A DNA stretch of 64,000 nt from Norana najaformis (Eukaryota > Annelida > Clitellata > Crassiclitellata > Hormogastridae), in contig OZ029927.1 in NCBI GenBank assembly GCA_964023275.1, forward strand, positions 15,353,952 through 15,417,951. Direction: 5' to 3'. Position numbers and translations under genes: made by a program. Under the pieces are notes generated by a model. The model ran no database searches. It was given only the letters and a program-made list of their open reading frames with translations, and was not told the origin of the DNA. The number at the start of each line of letters is the position of its first letter. Position 1 is the first letter of the stretch. Shown piece by piece: positions 33,351 through 44,424 of the stretch.

Positions 33351-33779
33351 GTGTAGGCATAATGGTATGAGCTCTTCATGGCGTTCGCTAGAGGACGTGA
33401 CTCTGTCGGTTATACGAGACTGAGAGCTCGGCTTAGAACTAAGAACTCTACCTGCCAGACTCTTGTATCTTGACCTGGAACCGAACTCTTCCTGCATATC
33501 TATTTTGTTTTGACTGGGCATCTGTGAATAAGCTGGTTCCCTCGACTTGGCTTTCTTTGGGCGCTGTAGAACACCCGCACACTTTGCATAAAAAGGCGAG
33601 CACTCAGCCAATCGAACAAGCAAACCTTGCATCCTATATTATGAACTATTTTTCATATGCTACAATTAGGCTCTATCCATAGTTATTTTTTCATACTTCG
33701 AATGCTACCATCAAAGATCTCTTCCACTATATCTGTAGTTTGGTGCATCTGTCGAAGACGAAATTCTAACTTATCGAAA

Positions 33780-33945
33780 TCTGTGAGGCACCGTAGCCGA
33801 TTGGTGAGAGTGCTTGGCTAGTAACGCGGAGAGTACAGACATGAGCCGACTACTCTGTGAGGACACTGAGCAAGTCCTTCACCCGCAATTGCACAGCGCT
33901 ATTAATTTATGCTCAGTCATTAGATAGCGGCAATTAATAAATAAC
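33780..33945 (+). mobile_element. tRNA-Thr-derived SINE, unit 2 copy
   Basis: Better preserved than the unit 1 copy. The head is aggcaccgtagccgattggt with an anticodon-arm-like ggctagtaacgcggagag. The tail ends tagcggcaattaataaa. Confidence 0.72.
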
Positions 33946-34257
33946 ATAGTAACAATCTGCTCTTGAAATCTAGAAATCAATCACCGATCGACTTATTTAT
34001 TCTCAAATGTCATGGCGATGTCTGCTTAAGACAATACATAAGCCTAGGCCTAGGCCTGCGCCTAATTATGTATTCACTTGAGTCAAGGCGATGTCCACAT
34101 CCCCTGACAACACATGGCCCAATACATGCCCTACGAAGATGACATACACAGCTCTTATCTAAACTCTTGTCTAAAGTAGGTACTTTGCATGCATATGATA
34201 TATATATACATATTTTATCTACATATACATATATATGTGTATATAACTGCATACTTT

Positions 34258-34515
34258 AAGAACCAGCATACGTGTATATATTTATATAAATACGATGTCC
34301 CTAGTGCGGATCCTTTATCTTTAATATACGCGTGTCGGTAGAATTAAATCTAAGCCTGCGTGACGTCTTCATAATGAAACCAGATATTAAATACATGTAC
34401 AGTTGCACCTTTCCGCAGTAAGACTTATACAGCTTGGTCGATGTCGACGCCTTAGCAAGTTTATGTCGATCGTTTGCCACACACGGAAAGCGAAGTCCTC
34501 TTTATTCACCGCAAG
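34258..34515 (+). promoter_or_regulatory. Putative promoter and 5' UTR of copy C
   Basis: Conserved with 24,600-24,856. It includes the TATATTTATATAAATA block near 34,276-34,291 and gtacagttgcacctttccg. Confidence 0.3.
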
Positions 34516-35619
34516 ATGTCGTCTACAGCACGCAAGGACGACTGGAAAAAATACGACAAAAGTAAGTTTGTATAGTCTAATGGTTACTGTTTTTGGAGCA
34601 CGGCAGCCGATTGTTAGAGCACTCGGGTTATAATGCGGAGAATATGGGTTCGAGCCTCTTCTCAGGTGATTACTATTTAGGGACCTTGAGGAAGTCCTTC
34701 ACTTACAATTGCTCAGAGCTGTAGTCATTAGGTAGTGGCGCTTAATAAATGCGAACTTAACAATAAATAATACTAATACTATTACTCCTACTACTACTAT
34801 TGTTATCATTGTTGTTGTTGCTGTTGTTATTGTTATTACTGTTATTGTACACCTCTGTTAAGTTTCGCTTCCAATCAACATAGTTCTGATAGGGTGGCAT
34901 CGATCAGGGCCGACACGGCTGGCTGTCCAGCCCCGGATTTTAGCGTCTGTTCCCCCTTCTGTCATAAAAGATTTCCGCGCTTGTTCCCCTGAGGATGTTC
35001 GTCGGATCATCATGAGGTCTCCCACTAAGTCTTGGTCGCTTGACCCTATACCTACATTTCTCCTCAAGGGGTCCATTGACGCCTTGCTGCCGTTCTTGGT
35101 AGCCATGTGTAATGCCTCACTTCTCAGCGGCCACCTGCCAGTTGATCAGCGACACGCAATAGTCACCCCTTTCTGAAGAAGTCGTCGTTAGCTGCTGACG
35201 AATACAAAAACTACAGACCAGTTTCTAATCTAACATTCATGTCAAAAGTGGTTGAACGTCTGGTGTGTGAGCAACTTACTGACTACCTACAATCCAACAA
35301 CTTGATGCCGAGATTACAATCTGCTTATAGACGCAACCACTCTACTGAAACAGCCCTCTTACGTATTCTGTCCGACCTGCTGCGTGCGATAGACGACCGA
35401 CGGGTTACCTTGCTTGGCCTGCTAGATCTTAGCGCAGCCTTCGATACGGTCGACTACGACATCCTACTACGTCGACTCCACGAGCTGGTACGGCATCTCC
35501 ATTGAATACTTTCGGAAGAAGTTGAAGACTCGCCTTTTCTCGTCGTCGGACTGAGCCAACAGCTATTAGAGCTTTTGCGGTGCATTAAGTTTCATTAACC
35601 ATCTCATTATAAATCTTCT

Positions 35620-35696
<77 letters not shown>

Positions 35697-35712
35697 CAAC
35701 AACAACAACAAC

Positions 35713-35760
<48 letters not shown>

Positions 35761-38700
35761 TCTATCGGTGACCTGTTTAGCAAGTAATGTCTGAGAGATC
35801 TAGCTTAACTGCCGATTCAAGCAGGTAAATGTAAATGTAAACGTTTTTCTGTAGCGACAGTATGGTCTTCACCCTGCTTATTTTTCAATGAATTTAGCGG
35901 TGGTGAAGGCTCTCACCCTACTAATTCAATGAAAAATAAGCAGAGTTGAGGCCTAAAGGTCGCTATATAAAACCGTGTACATGTACATTTGCAAGGCATC
36001 AATCGATGGCCGTTTCAAGTGAAACCGTTGTGAAAACTCGTAATCTGTTGGAGAAACCCGGTGGAAATCTTGTCGTTCGGAGATACAGAGACAAACAAAC
36101 AGACAGACACACACAGACATGCAGACAGACAGAGACAGAGAGAACTCCCTTAAGCTAACTCCAGTCATGAGATTGATCGAAGCGTTAGCGACCTCATTTT
36201 CTTAGCTTCATCAGGTGAAGTCCCGTGTTTTCTGTTTTCATTGCACAACTGGACACATAATCCAAGTTCTGGCGATTCTACGCCGCATCAAACATTCATC
36301 ACAGGCAAGCAAGCAGTTAGGGGCCCAATTAGGCAACTGAACCAAGGCAAACAATCTGGGATTCTATATAATCCGTTGACTTCGAAAGCGATCTCTTGAT
36401 CGATACGACGGGTGAAGTGTCGTTAAGCAGGTGAATTTTTGACGAGTCGGAAGACCTCGGTCCGTGGCGAAGTTGTTCATTATGAGTCCTTCGTATTCTG
36501 CGTCATACGTTAGGCAGTATTTGTTCCTAGGAATGTTCTTTACATGGGGACCTTAAATGGCAAACCGGCAGCAGTGGTGAACGATTTCACCCGATTAATT
36601 CATTGAAAAATGAGCAGGGTCGAGGCCATACGATCGCTATAGAAAACCATGTATATTTGCATTCATTGAATGCTTGTTCCTAGGCATTTAGTGCTTGTTC
36701 CTAGGCAGCGCTTGTTCTTAGGCATTTAGTGCTTGTTCCTAGGCAGCGCTTGTTCTTAGGCATTTAGTGCTTGTTCCTGGGCAACGCTAGTTTTAGGTAG
36801 CTCGTGTTTCTAGTCAACTTGTGTTCCTAGGCAACACCTGTTCTATAGGAGATTGTGCAGGACTGATAGGTCTAATCGCTCAGGCATACCCAATAAGCCT
36901 TATCAAAGACATGTCGCTAATATTGTCGTTACCACTTATCGATGAGCTGCATCTTTTCGTGTTAATAAATTGTCTCATAGAAGTTCACTGAAGATATTCT
37001 CTCTGCTTCTTGGGACTATTTTATTCAGGCGATATCTTGAAGTGACGACAATACAGTGTCGTTGAGGAAGAGGGACAACAACAGCGAAAGGATTCTCATC
37101 ATCATCATCATAATAATAATAATAATAGTAATAATAATAATAATAAGACGATGAGTCATAATTAAATTATTTGCAATTCGCTCTCTGCCTGTCTGTCTGT
37201 CTGTCTGTCTGTCTGTCTGATTGGTTAGCCAATTGCTCCATAGCATGCTGATAAAACAGCAGTTGCCTTTCGTAACTATACGCCATAATTATACGAACTG
37301 ATTTACAGCTGACGGCAGTTTGTCCTGCAAGTTCTTTCGTCGATAGCGACGTATAGGCCTACTATAAGTATTATCATACAGGCCGCTAAGTAATTAAGAT
37401 ATCGTTCAAGAGTTGCTATGGTTCTCGTAACTACTACAAACAGTCCGATCATTGCATAAACACACACATACATACACACACATACACACACAAACATACA
37501 CACATACACACACATGTGGATATCAAGGAAGAAGTTGTTGACCTAAGTCTAGCATAGACTTAATTTAGTAACAGGTCTCTTAAAAGAAGTGCGTCATTGA
37601 TAATCGGAGTTAACAATCACGACCCCAAAGTCATGAAGTAACCGAGACCTTGAGTTATCGTAATCGTAAGCTCGAGATTTCCTTATCCACAGGCGCTCAG
37701 TCAAAACAAAATCGATAGGCAGAAATGGTTCGGTTCCAGGTCAATATAGGAGTCAGGCAGACAGATAGTCAGAAGGCAATGGGATTTCGGATTGGAGAGG
37801 AAAGAGAGACAAGGGAAGAAGAAGAAGAATCAGGATGAGATTTTCTTAAGTGTAATGTTTTCAATTCTGAGTGAAAGACCAGTCCAGAAATTGCAAGAGG
37901 TGAAGTGTTGGCGAGTTCGTAAGATGGGTTACATAGCTGTTCAAGTTATAGGGTCATGCAGTCATGAAGTTATAGAGTTAGAGAGCAGACAACATTCAGA
38001 CATCACAGACAATACCATCCACCGTAGCTACCTGACTCCTGGATCTTGACCTGGAACCGAACCATTTTGTCTATCGATTTTGTTTTGACTGAGCTCCTGT
38101 GAATAAGTTGGTTAGCGCGACTTAGATTTCGTTGGGCGATGTAGAAATCTAGAGATTACGATTGCGATTCTCTTCGCTTGTTAAGACTCATTTATTTAAA
38201 TCTTGTGGACAGTAATGTTCCCAGCGCTTTTGAGGGGTCCCTAAAATGCGCTCTATAAAGGTTGAGACACTGTACATGCAAAAATTCAGACACCTACATA
38301 CACTGAATCATGGAGTCAGAGAATCGTGGAGTCATGAAGTCAAGCAAAGCCAATCGTCCAAGCCAGGCACATCAGGCTTATGGCCGAACCATTACATTAC
38401 TGGAGAGTCATCTGACATCAAATTACATCATTTTACATTACAAGTTGACATTATATTAAGTTGCGTCACATTGTTACTTTACTTGACGTTGTATTGCGCT
38501 GTATTGCGTCTGCAGACTTAAACAAGAGCATCGCCTTAGAAGACCTGCGAAACTCCGTCCGTGAGAGGGACGAGGATAAGGTGGAGAAGGCGATCGCTAG
38601 ATGTCGTGAGGCTGGGCTGAAGGACAACGAACTGGTCAAGGAGGCTGCCGAGATACAGCTACCGGTCATCGCCGCCAGGAAGAGTTAGTGGAAACATCAG

Positions 38701-41677
38701 TGTCATCATCATGAATGGCGTTCACTAATGATTCACTAATAGAATAATAGCAATTAATGATCGATGCATGTGGCCTTCTGTTCCCGTTGAACAAGCTGAA
38801 CAAGTATAAACAACATTTTGTTCTTACTGACTTTAACGCCAACTCGCAATTAGACTAGCAGACAGCGCTTGTGTGAGGTACTTAAAAGGCGCTATATTAA
38901 GTGTAGACACACATACATACACACATACATATGTATATACACATGTACATATATATATCGGATCTATGTATATATACATAAATGCATACATACATACACG
39001 CATACATATGTATAGTCTACATGCAAACATACATAGCCTACATACATAGACACACAGATAGAGCTATCTCCGTTCTCATTATTAGTTCTCCGCCTCCTCG
39101 TCCGACTCTGTCTGTCTGTCTTATCCCTCTTCTCTCAGTCCGTCTATCCTCTACCTTCCTCTGTATTTCTGTCTCTGTCCCTGCCTCTGCCCTGTCCGTC
39201 TGTACTAGGTGGATCGATTCGTCCCTACGTCGTTTTGTCACTGTTTCTCTGCCTGTAACTCACTCTGTCACGCTGTCTCTCCAGTATCGCTCACGGTAGA
39301 ATGATCATTTCACTGAGGCGCGAACCTGATCATAGTAATTCAAGGGCAGGGCACTTTTAACTCCAACGTTTTCATCTTTGTCTAGGGCTGAGCAAAGCCT
39401 GCAAAAAACTGACAGAAAAAGGCGATGACGACGACGTTAAGAGCGAGCTTCAGTTGATTAAGAAAGACGGTCTGTCTCCATACCTCCCAGAAGAAAGACG
39501 CGAAGCGAAGAACCTTCTGGAACGTCACGAGAAACTCAAGCACAAAGAGAAACCGAAGGCAGTGCATCTGGCCATGGACAGCAAGACGGTGGCCGAGATT
39601 AGACGATATCAGAATCCGCCGAAAGTCCTTCACGAAGTCATCCAGGGGGCGCTGCTGTTGGTGGGAGAGGACGAGGACACAACAGATGTAAGTCTAAATC
39701 TAGTCTTACCTCCTCAAGAAATTCCACCCTGATTCATCGATCCAATTTCTCTCAGCTTACACACGACCCACCCTAACAGCTTCTTTCCCCCTTCTCTCTC
39801 TGGTCTTCTGGCAACCGGACTTGGTTCTTGACATGGCATCTTTGGACAACTCCACTGACTTGACGCAGCGCTCGTGAATAAGCTGGTGCCTTGCGCTTAG
39901 CTTTTAAGTAGGGCTTTAGAAATTTGGAGTTTACGATTACAGATGTCGACCTAATCTGTAACAACTGTTAGGCCACTGTGTGTCATACTGCGCTACAGTA
40001 ATACGCAGTATGGTTTCAGGAAACTAAAATACTACATAACTGTTTCTTGTTTATCATCAGAGCTGGAAGAATTGCCAGCGAATCTGTAATCCCTACGGCG
40101 AGGATGGCCTGTGTCGAAGAGTCGTGAACTTTGATCCTGCAAAAGCGCATCCCGAAATCGTGGCCAGGGCAAAGGAAATACTGCATGCAATTGAATTCGA
40201 CGACATCCAAGACGTTGGAAAAGGAGCACCGTCGACGTTCTACGTCTGGGTAAATCAGCAAAGTAAAATTTAAAACGATCTCCAAAGTAAAAAATAAATA
40301 CGTACTTAAATTCAAAGTAAAACTTGAAACAACTATGAAAATAAAAATAAAAAACCGTCAAAGTAAATATAAAAATTGTCAATCAAAGTAAAAGTAAGCA
40401 TTCCGTTGGATCGAGCATTTCACAGAAGGCTTCGTGGTTTTTAAAATCTCGATATAAGCTCTCTTTGGCGCCCATCCAGACTTTGGCCTCACGTAATGTA
40501 ACCATCGTGTTAAAAGTGTATCGGGTCATTTTTCTTTTTGTGATTGGGGTCCGTTGTACTTGGCGCCGTTGGGCCTCTCGGTGTTTACACCGAAGCGCCT
40601 CTGGAAGGTTGAACTTTTCAAGCTATCCTCTTCTGCTTCCGCTCCTGCATGCACCATCATATGAACACCATCATCATCAATTTCCACTGTAGCACTACGC
40701 CGTCTCCCTCGGCTCAACCTCTGGACCCTGATCAGACACTGAAATTGACCAAACAACGTGGCCCTTGCGGACTCGATTTGATGTAACCCCGTCTTCTTGT
40801 CTCGGTTTTTGTGCGGCGCTGAGAAATTTACAATTATTTTCAGGCGATGGGGGCGATCGAAAAATCGGAAGCTGCCGCAAAAAAAGCAAAAGAAGACGAA
40901 AAGAAACAAAAGCAAGACAACAAAAAGGAAAAGTCGGACACTCATGGTGACAAAAACAAGATGGAAAAGTCGGACACTCATGGTGACAAAAACAAGATGG
41001 AAAAGTCGGACACTCACGGTGACAAAAACAAGATGGAAAAGTCGGACACTCACGGTGACAAAAACAAGATGGAAAAGTCGGACACTCACGGTGACAAAAC
41101 CAAGATGGAAAAGTCGGACACTCATGGTGACAAAAACAAGAAGGAAAAGTCGGACACTCACGGTGACAAAACCAAGACGGAAAAGTCGGACACTCACGGT
41201 GACAAAAACAAGACGGAAAAGTCGGACACTCACGGTGACAAAAACAAGATGGAAAGGTCGGACTCTCCCGATGACAAAAACAAGACGGAAAGGTCGGACT
41301 CTCCCGATGACAACAAATCGAAAGCAGACAACAAAAAGGAGAAAGAAGTCAAGCCAGCCAACCGTAGGCGCCAGAAAGAAATTTTCGGTCGACTTCCTGT
41401 CTCGCACGAGAAGGAAAACTTCTACAACACGACCATAACCACAAAGAAAAAGCCGAAAGCAAAGGGTGATGAACACCCGCAAAAGTCAACGACTGACGAG
41501 AAACCATCCAAAACGAAGACGGATGACCAACCATCCAAAACGAAGACGGATGACCAACCATCCAAAGCAAAGACGGATGACCAACCATCCAAAACGAAGA
41601 CGGATGACCAACCATCCAAAACGAAGACGGATGGCCAACCATCAAAAGCTGCACATGATGAAATTAAGGCAAAATAA
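34516..41677 (+). CDS. Dynein-stalk-tip-like motorless protein, copy C (long tail)
   Basis: Five exons: 34,516-34,561; 38,516-38,683; 39,386-39,687; 40,061-40,249; 40,844-41,677. They give 512 residues. The leader, hairpins and stalk-tip-like region are very close to copy B: ALEDLRNSVRERDEDKVEK, NPPKVLHEVIQ, SWKNCQRICN, VNFDPAKAHPEIVARAK and FYVWAMGAIEKSE. The difference is exon 5. After the shared start it carries 11 tandem 12-residue units (consensus KSDTHGDKNKME, the last two SDSPDD). The shared PANRRRQKEIFGRLP block follows, then about five 9-residue units (KTKTDDQPS), ending DEIKAK. Both repeat units are multiples of 3 bp, so length changes keep frame. The tail is Lys/Asp-rich and very likely disordered. 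Cellular role is unknown; microtubule binding is inferred from the domain. Confidence 0.78.
34585..34845 (+). mobile_element. tRNA-derived SINE in intron 1 of copy C
   Basis: Almost identical, including the irregular TAC/ATT tail, to 20,997-21,256. Unit 1 has no insertion at the matching place after exon 1 of copy B. Confidence 0.75.
34888..35758 (+). mobile_element. Truncated LINE (CR1/L2-like) with RT fragment and (TAA)n tail
   Basis: 5'-truncated and internally deleted. Frames encode an upstream reverse-transcriptase segment (SPEDVRRIIMRSPTKSWSLD), then a block with a stop just before it: NYRPVSNLTFMSKVVERLV, SAYRRNHSTETALL and LLDLSAAFDTVDYDILL. It then jumps to the ORF end (YFRKKLKTRLF). 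The YADD catalytic core is absent. A (TAA)n/(CAA)n run from 35,622 to 35,758 forms the tail. The flanking sequence ttct is on both sides, and the intact empty site is seen in unit 1 (acatagttctagttctatcg). Confidence 0.85.
35823..35994 (+). mobile_element. Foldback (MITE-like) element, most complete copy
   Basis: About 170 bp with arms of about 70 nt. The left arm starts taaatgtaaatgtaaacg, passes gtagcgac and ends ttatttttcaatgaatt. The right arm mirrors it: aattcaatgaaaaataag, gtcgctatata, gtacatttgc. No coding capacity. Confidence 0.72.
36515..36840. repeat. Minisatellite (TTGTTCCTAGGCA) interrupted by a foldback element
   Basis: The counterpart of 25,745-25,985. About 120 bp of foldback element (aaatgagcagggtcgaggcc, then acgatcgctatagaaaacc) sits at about 36,545-36,665, inside the array. 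Its right-hand part has three near-perfect units of about 38 bp (aggcatttagtgcttgttcc). Confidence 0.75.
37660..38168. repeat. Opposed pair of dispersed repeats (inverted-repeat unit)
   Basis: A + copy at about 37,660-37,760 and a - copy at 38,035-38,168 form arms of about 100-130 bp. The outer ends match as tcgtaagctcgagattt and aaatctagagattacga. About 270 bp of unrelated sequence lies between. In unit 1 the right arm is missing. Confidence 0.62.
39800..39935 (-). repeat. Dispersed repeat copy in intron 3 of copy C
   Basis: The same position and orientation as 29,585-29,705 in copy B, so it predates the segmental duplication. Confidence 0.68.
40925..41320 (+). repeat. 36-bp coding minisatellite in exon 5 of copy C
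   Basis: Eleven 36-bp units encoding 12 residues each. Nine read SDTHGD and the last two SDSPDD. Copy B has no array at the matching place. Confidence 0.95.
41500..41648 (+). repeat. 27-bp coding minisatellite in exon 5 of copy C
   Basis: About five 27-bp units encoding KTKTDDQPS, with one AKTDD and one TDGQ variant. Copy B has a single unit (MKTDDQPS). Confidence 0.93.
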
Positions 41678-42705
41678 TTTAGCCAGAGACTGGGAGAAGA
41701 TAACCAGGCTCTGCGGACTTTATTTGATATAGCACCGCTCTAGAACCTGGTCTCCCTGGCGCAGCTTTTTTAGAAGATTTACATTTACATAATTACTGGT
41801 ATTCGGCAAACATCGTAAGCATGCTGTTTTTGCCCTAGGGAACAAGTTAAACCACTGATTTAAATAACGACCCTTGGAGTAGTCGCTAATATTACAGTAG
41901 GTCCAGTACGTGTATTTTTTCTTTGTTTAATGCAACTTGTAAATGTAGGCTAATTCGAAAAACAATATTTAGTTAGTCTTACAGTTAAACTTTAATTGAT
42001 TTTGCTGTTTTATGTACTACAAATGGACTCTTTTTACTTAGTAGTTATTTACTTAAACAAACTGCTAGTTTAGAAATATCTTAGAAATGTATGGTAGCTT
42101 AAAAATTTCCACTTGCAGAAATTTGATTTAAATGAAGTGATAATATAACTCTGATAATCAAACGTACTGTACATATTCAATACATATTCAATAACAAAAA
42201 GCATGTTTATAATTATCACAGATGGCTTAAATGATAAATATTTAGGTAAGTTGATGGCTAAATATTAATATATTGTTTGCATTTATTTGTTTTTGGCCAC
42301 TGACAACTCCAAGCAGGAGACAGCAGTCTGTACACATTTGAAATTCACTGACCTATGTACCCAGACAGAAAGTGAATTTAGAATTTCTACACAGCTGTAC
42401 CTTGTTTTCAGGGTGAATTTTTGTGTCCCAACATTATTATCATTAAACAGACATTTACAACATGCACATTTAACAACAGCCTCAAAGGCGTGTGCAACGA
42501 CCCTAAATGTTCTACCTAGTAATATTGAGTAATATCATGGTTTATAGATCAATAGGAACGCACAGAAATCTATGCAGACCTATTAAACATGTAAGTTTTA
42601 AGCTTCTCTTTAAAACTTGTTATTGGAAGAGTGTTATCAGTAGACGTGATCCATAAAAGCCTATTGACTTTTAGCAGTCAACACTAGAATAGATGAAGGA
42701 CAGAG
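41678..42705. other. 3' flank of copy C
   Basis: AT-rich, conserved with unit 1 (31,136-32,450), without the large ATT array. No gene recognised. Confidence 0.5.
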
Positions 42706-42939
42706 TGTATGGCACTTGACTGATTAACACAAGAGATTACTAGAGTTTCTTGCTACTGTACAGTTTGATTCCATTTTGAGACGAGACTCGAGCGTATTTT
42801 GTAAGCAACACTCCAATTCCTTGTTTGTCCAAGCACAATCCTCTACAACATATGAACAAGAAATGCTGTTTTAACTGCAAACAACGCTAATCCTAGCACA
42901 CAAGCAATCAAGCAGTGAATCAAGCTAGAAAAATTATAA

Positions 42940-43095
42940 TCGTAATCTTTAGAATTCCTCAGTGTCCAAAAAGCTAAGTTGCAGGAACAAGCTTATCCCC
43001 AGGTGCTTAGTCAAAAAATAATAATGGGTGAGGCCGGTATGGTTCAGGGGTAAAGATCCAAAGCTTAGGCAGGGAAACAGACAGACAGCGTATGA
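42940..43095 (+). repeat. Diverged dispersed repeat copy
   Basis: Reads ataatcgtaatctttag, then aggaacaagcttatcccca, then ggttcaggggtaaagatcc. It lies outside the duplicated units. Confidence 0.5.
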
Positions 43096-43260
43096 CATTT
43101 GGAATTGGATTGACTTGAAAGATATGGAGAAGAGGGTATATGTAGGCAGTACTTTTGCAGTAAAACCTTAATCACACCGTTGAATCATTTGAAGAATCAG
43201 GCTTGCCTTTTGATTTAATCTGTTACCATAACTCAGCATACTGAAACCTAGCGCATAATC

Positions 43261-43525
43261 GTAGTGGGTGCTGCCGACTCTTTTCCTGCATGTGTTGGCT
43301 CTTCTGAGTCCATTTTCAAATTGCAGTTAAAAACCTCTCTGCTTCAGGTAGCATTTTCCTCATGGCCTTCTTCTCTTTTCTGGTGCTTGCTGATCTGGGT
43401 TTTGTCCAGATTGATCACAGGATGCAATTTATCTGTCAGTTTCGCTTAATAAGGATAGCAGCAAACCATCGATTGATGCCCAGTGTATTGTTACAATTGT
43501 GTTATAAAAGTTTTTATCATATGAT
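43261..43525 (+). mobile_element. LINE 3'-end fragment
   Basis: The frame contains SSESIFKLQLKTSLL, a diverged form of the LINE ORF end seen at 26,648. The tail accatcgattgatgcccagt, then gttataaaag, resembles the tail of the tRNA-Thr SINEs (gccatcgattgatgcttagt). Confidence 0.6.
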
Positions 43526-44424
43526 AAAAAGCTAATAAAAACAACTAAGACATCAAGATTTAATATTTCTTGTCCGTTTTTCAATACTTAGTACTAGAAT
43601 ACAAAAGAGACTCACTCTACGTAGGGAATTATTTCCTCCAACATCCAGCGTGCTTTAGCATGAAACAGCACTTGGAAACTGTTAATTAAAAATGCACACT
43701 TAAGAAACTGCAATCCATACAATATTTATGTTACAGCTAAAGTAAAATAATACCATGTGATAATACAAATCAATGAAACCACTAAAAATTCTGGCAGTCG
43801 ATTAAGTAATTATATAGGCAATCCACATTTGTTAAGACACCATATGTCCATCGACTGAGCAAGGAATCGTAGGCTTGGGCGGGTGATTCTAATAAAGAAT
43901 TTCAAATATTCTACACTGCCACATCAAGTTTGTCATTAACACAACAGTTTTATTTTTGCATCACTTATCACCTCTAAGGATTTTTGTAAGAGTCACTACA
44001 AATATAGACATCAAAAGATCTGATTACAATGACCATTACTCTTAAGAGCGTCAAATATGAATGAAACATGCTCTCTCAGGTAAGCTACTTATGTCTAAGC
44101 GACTATCAGAAGGGTCTTAGAATGATTCAGTGATTGAATTTGCCCCACTCTAGAGTGACGTCTTTGAGGATGGCGGTTGATACGTGCGCTTTAAAGTTAA
44201 GAAACAAAGGAAAGTTAATCCCATTCTCCCATTAGCTATCAGCAGCTGTTGGAAAGTTCAGAAAAACTCACTTGATTACTTCCATAATGGGACCAACTTC
44301 TTTTATTCAGTATGAAAACTCATACCAGTATTCAAACGGGAGCAATTTAACAAAACGAAACAAAATCTGCTGTTTAAGGACATGTTTGGAATGATTACAA
44401 ACAAAGATTTATTTATTTATTATC
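43526..44424. other. Intergenic, 3' of DSCC1
   Basis: No exon or repeat recognised. In particular, I found no frame on the - strand resembling the missing C-terminal end of DSCC1. Confidence 0.45.

Larger units (their letters stand above)
32811..42705. repeat. Tandem segmental duplication, unit 2 (contains copy C)
   Basis: Collinear with 23,084-32,450. It carries insertions absent from unit 1: a SINE at 34,585-34,845, a LINE at 34,888-35,758 and a foldback element at about 36,545-36,665. It lacks the LINE end at 26,648-26,960. Confidence 0.85.

Noticed and set aside
35239-35505. A live reverse transcriptase gene
   Set aside because: The fragment is 5'-truncated, lacks the catalytic YADD region and jumps directly to the ORF end. 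It is a dead LINE piece in an intron.
40526-41482. A 318-codon reverse-strand open frame
   Set aside because: It is antisense to exon 5 of copy C. The 36-bp repeat keeps the opposite frame open and gives a periodic Val/Leu/Phe peptide.
43264-43449. A missing last exon of DSCC1
   Set aside because: It lies on the opposite strand and its motif is a LINE ORF end.
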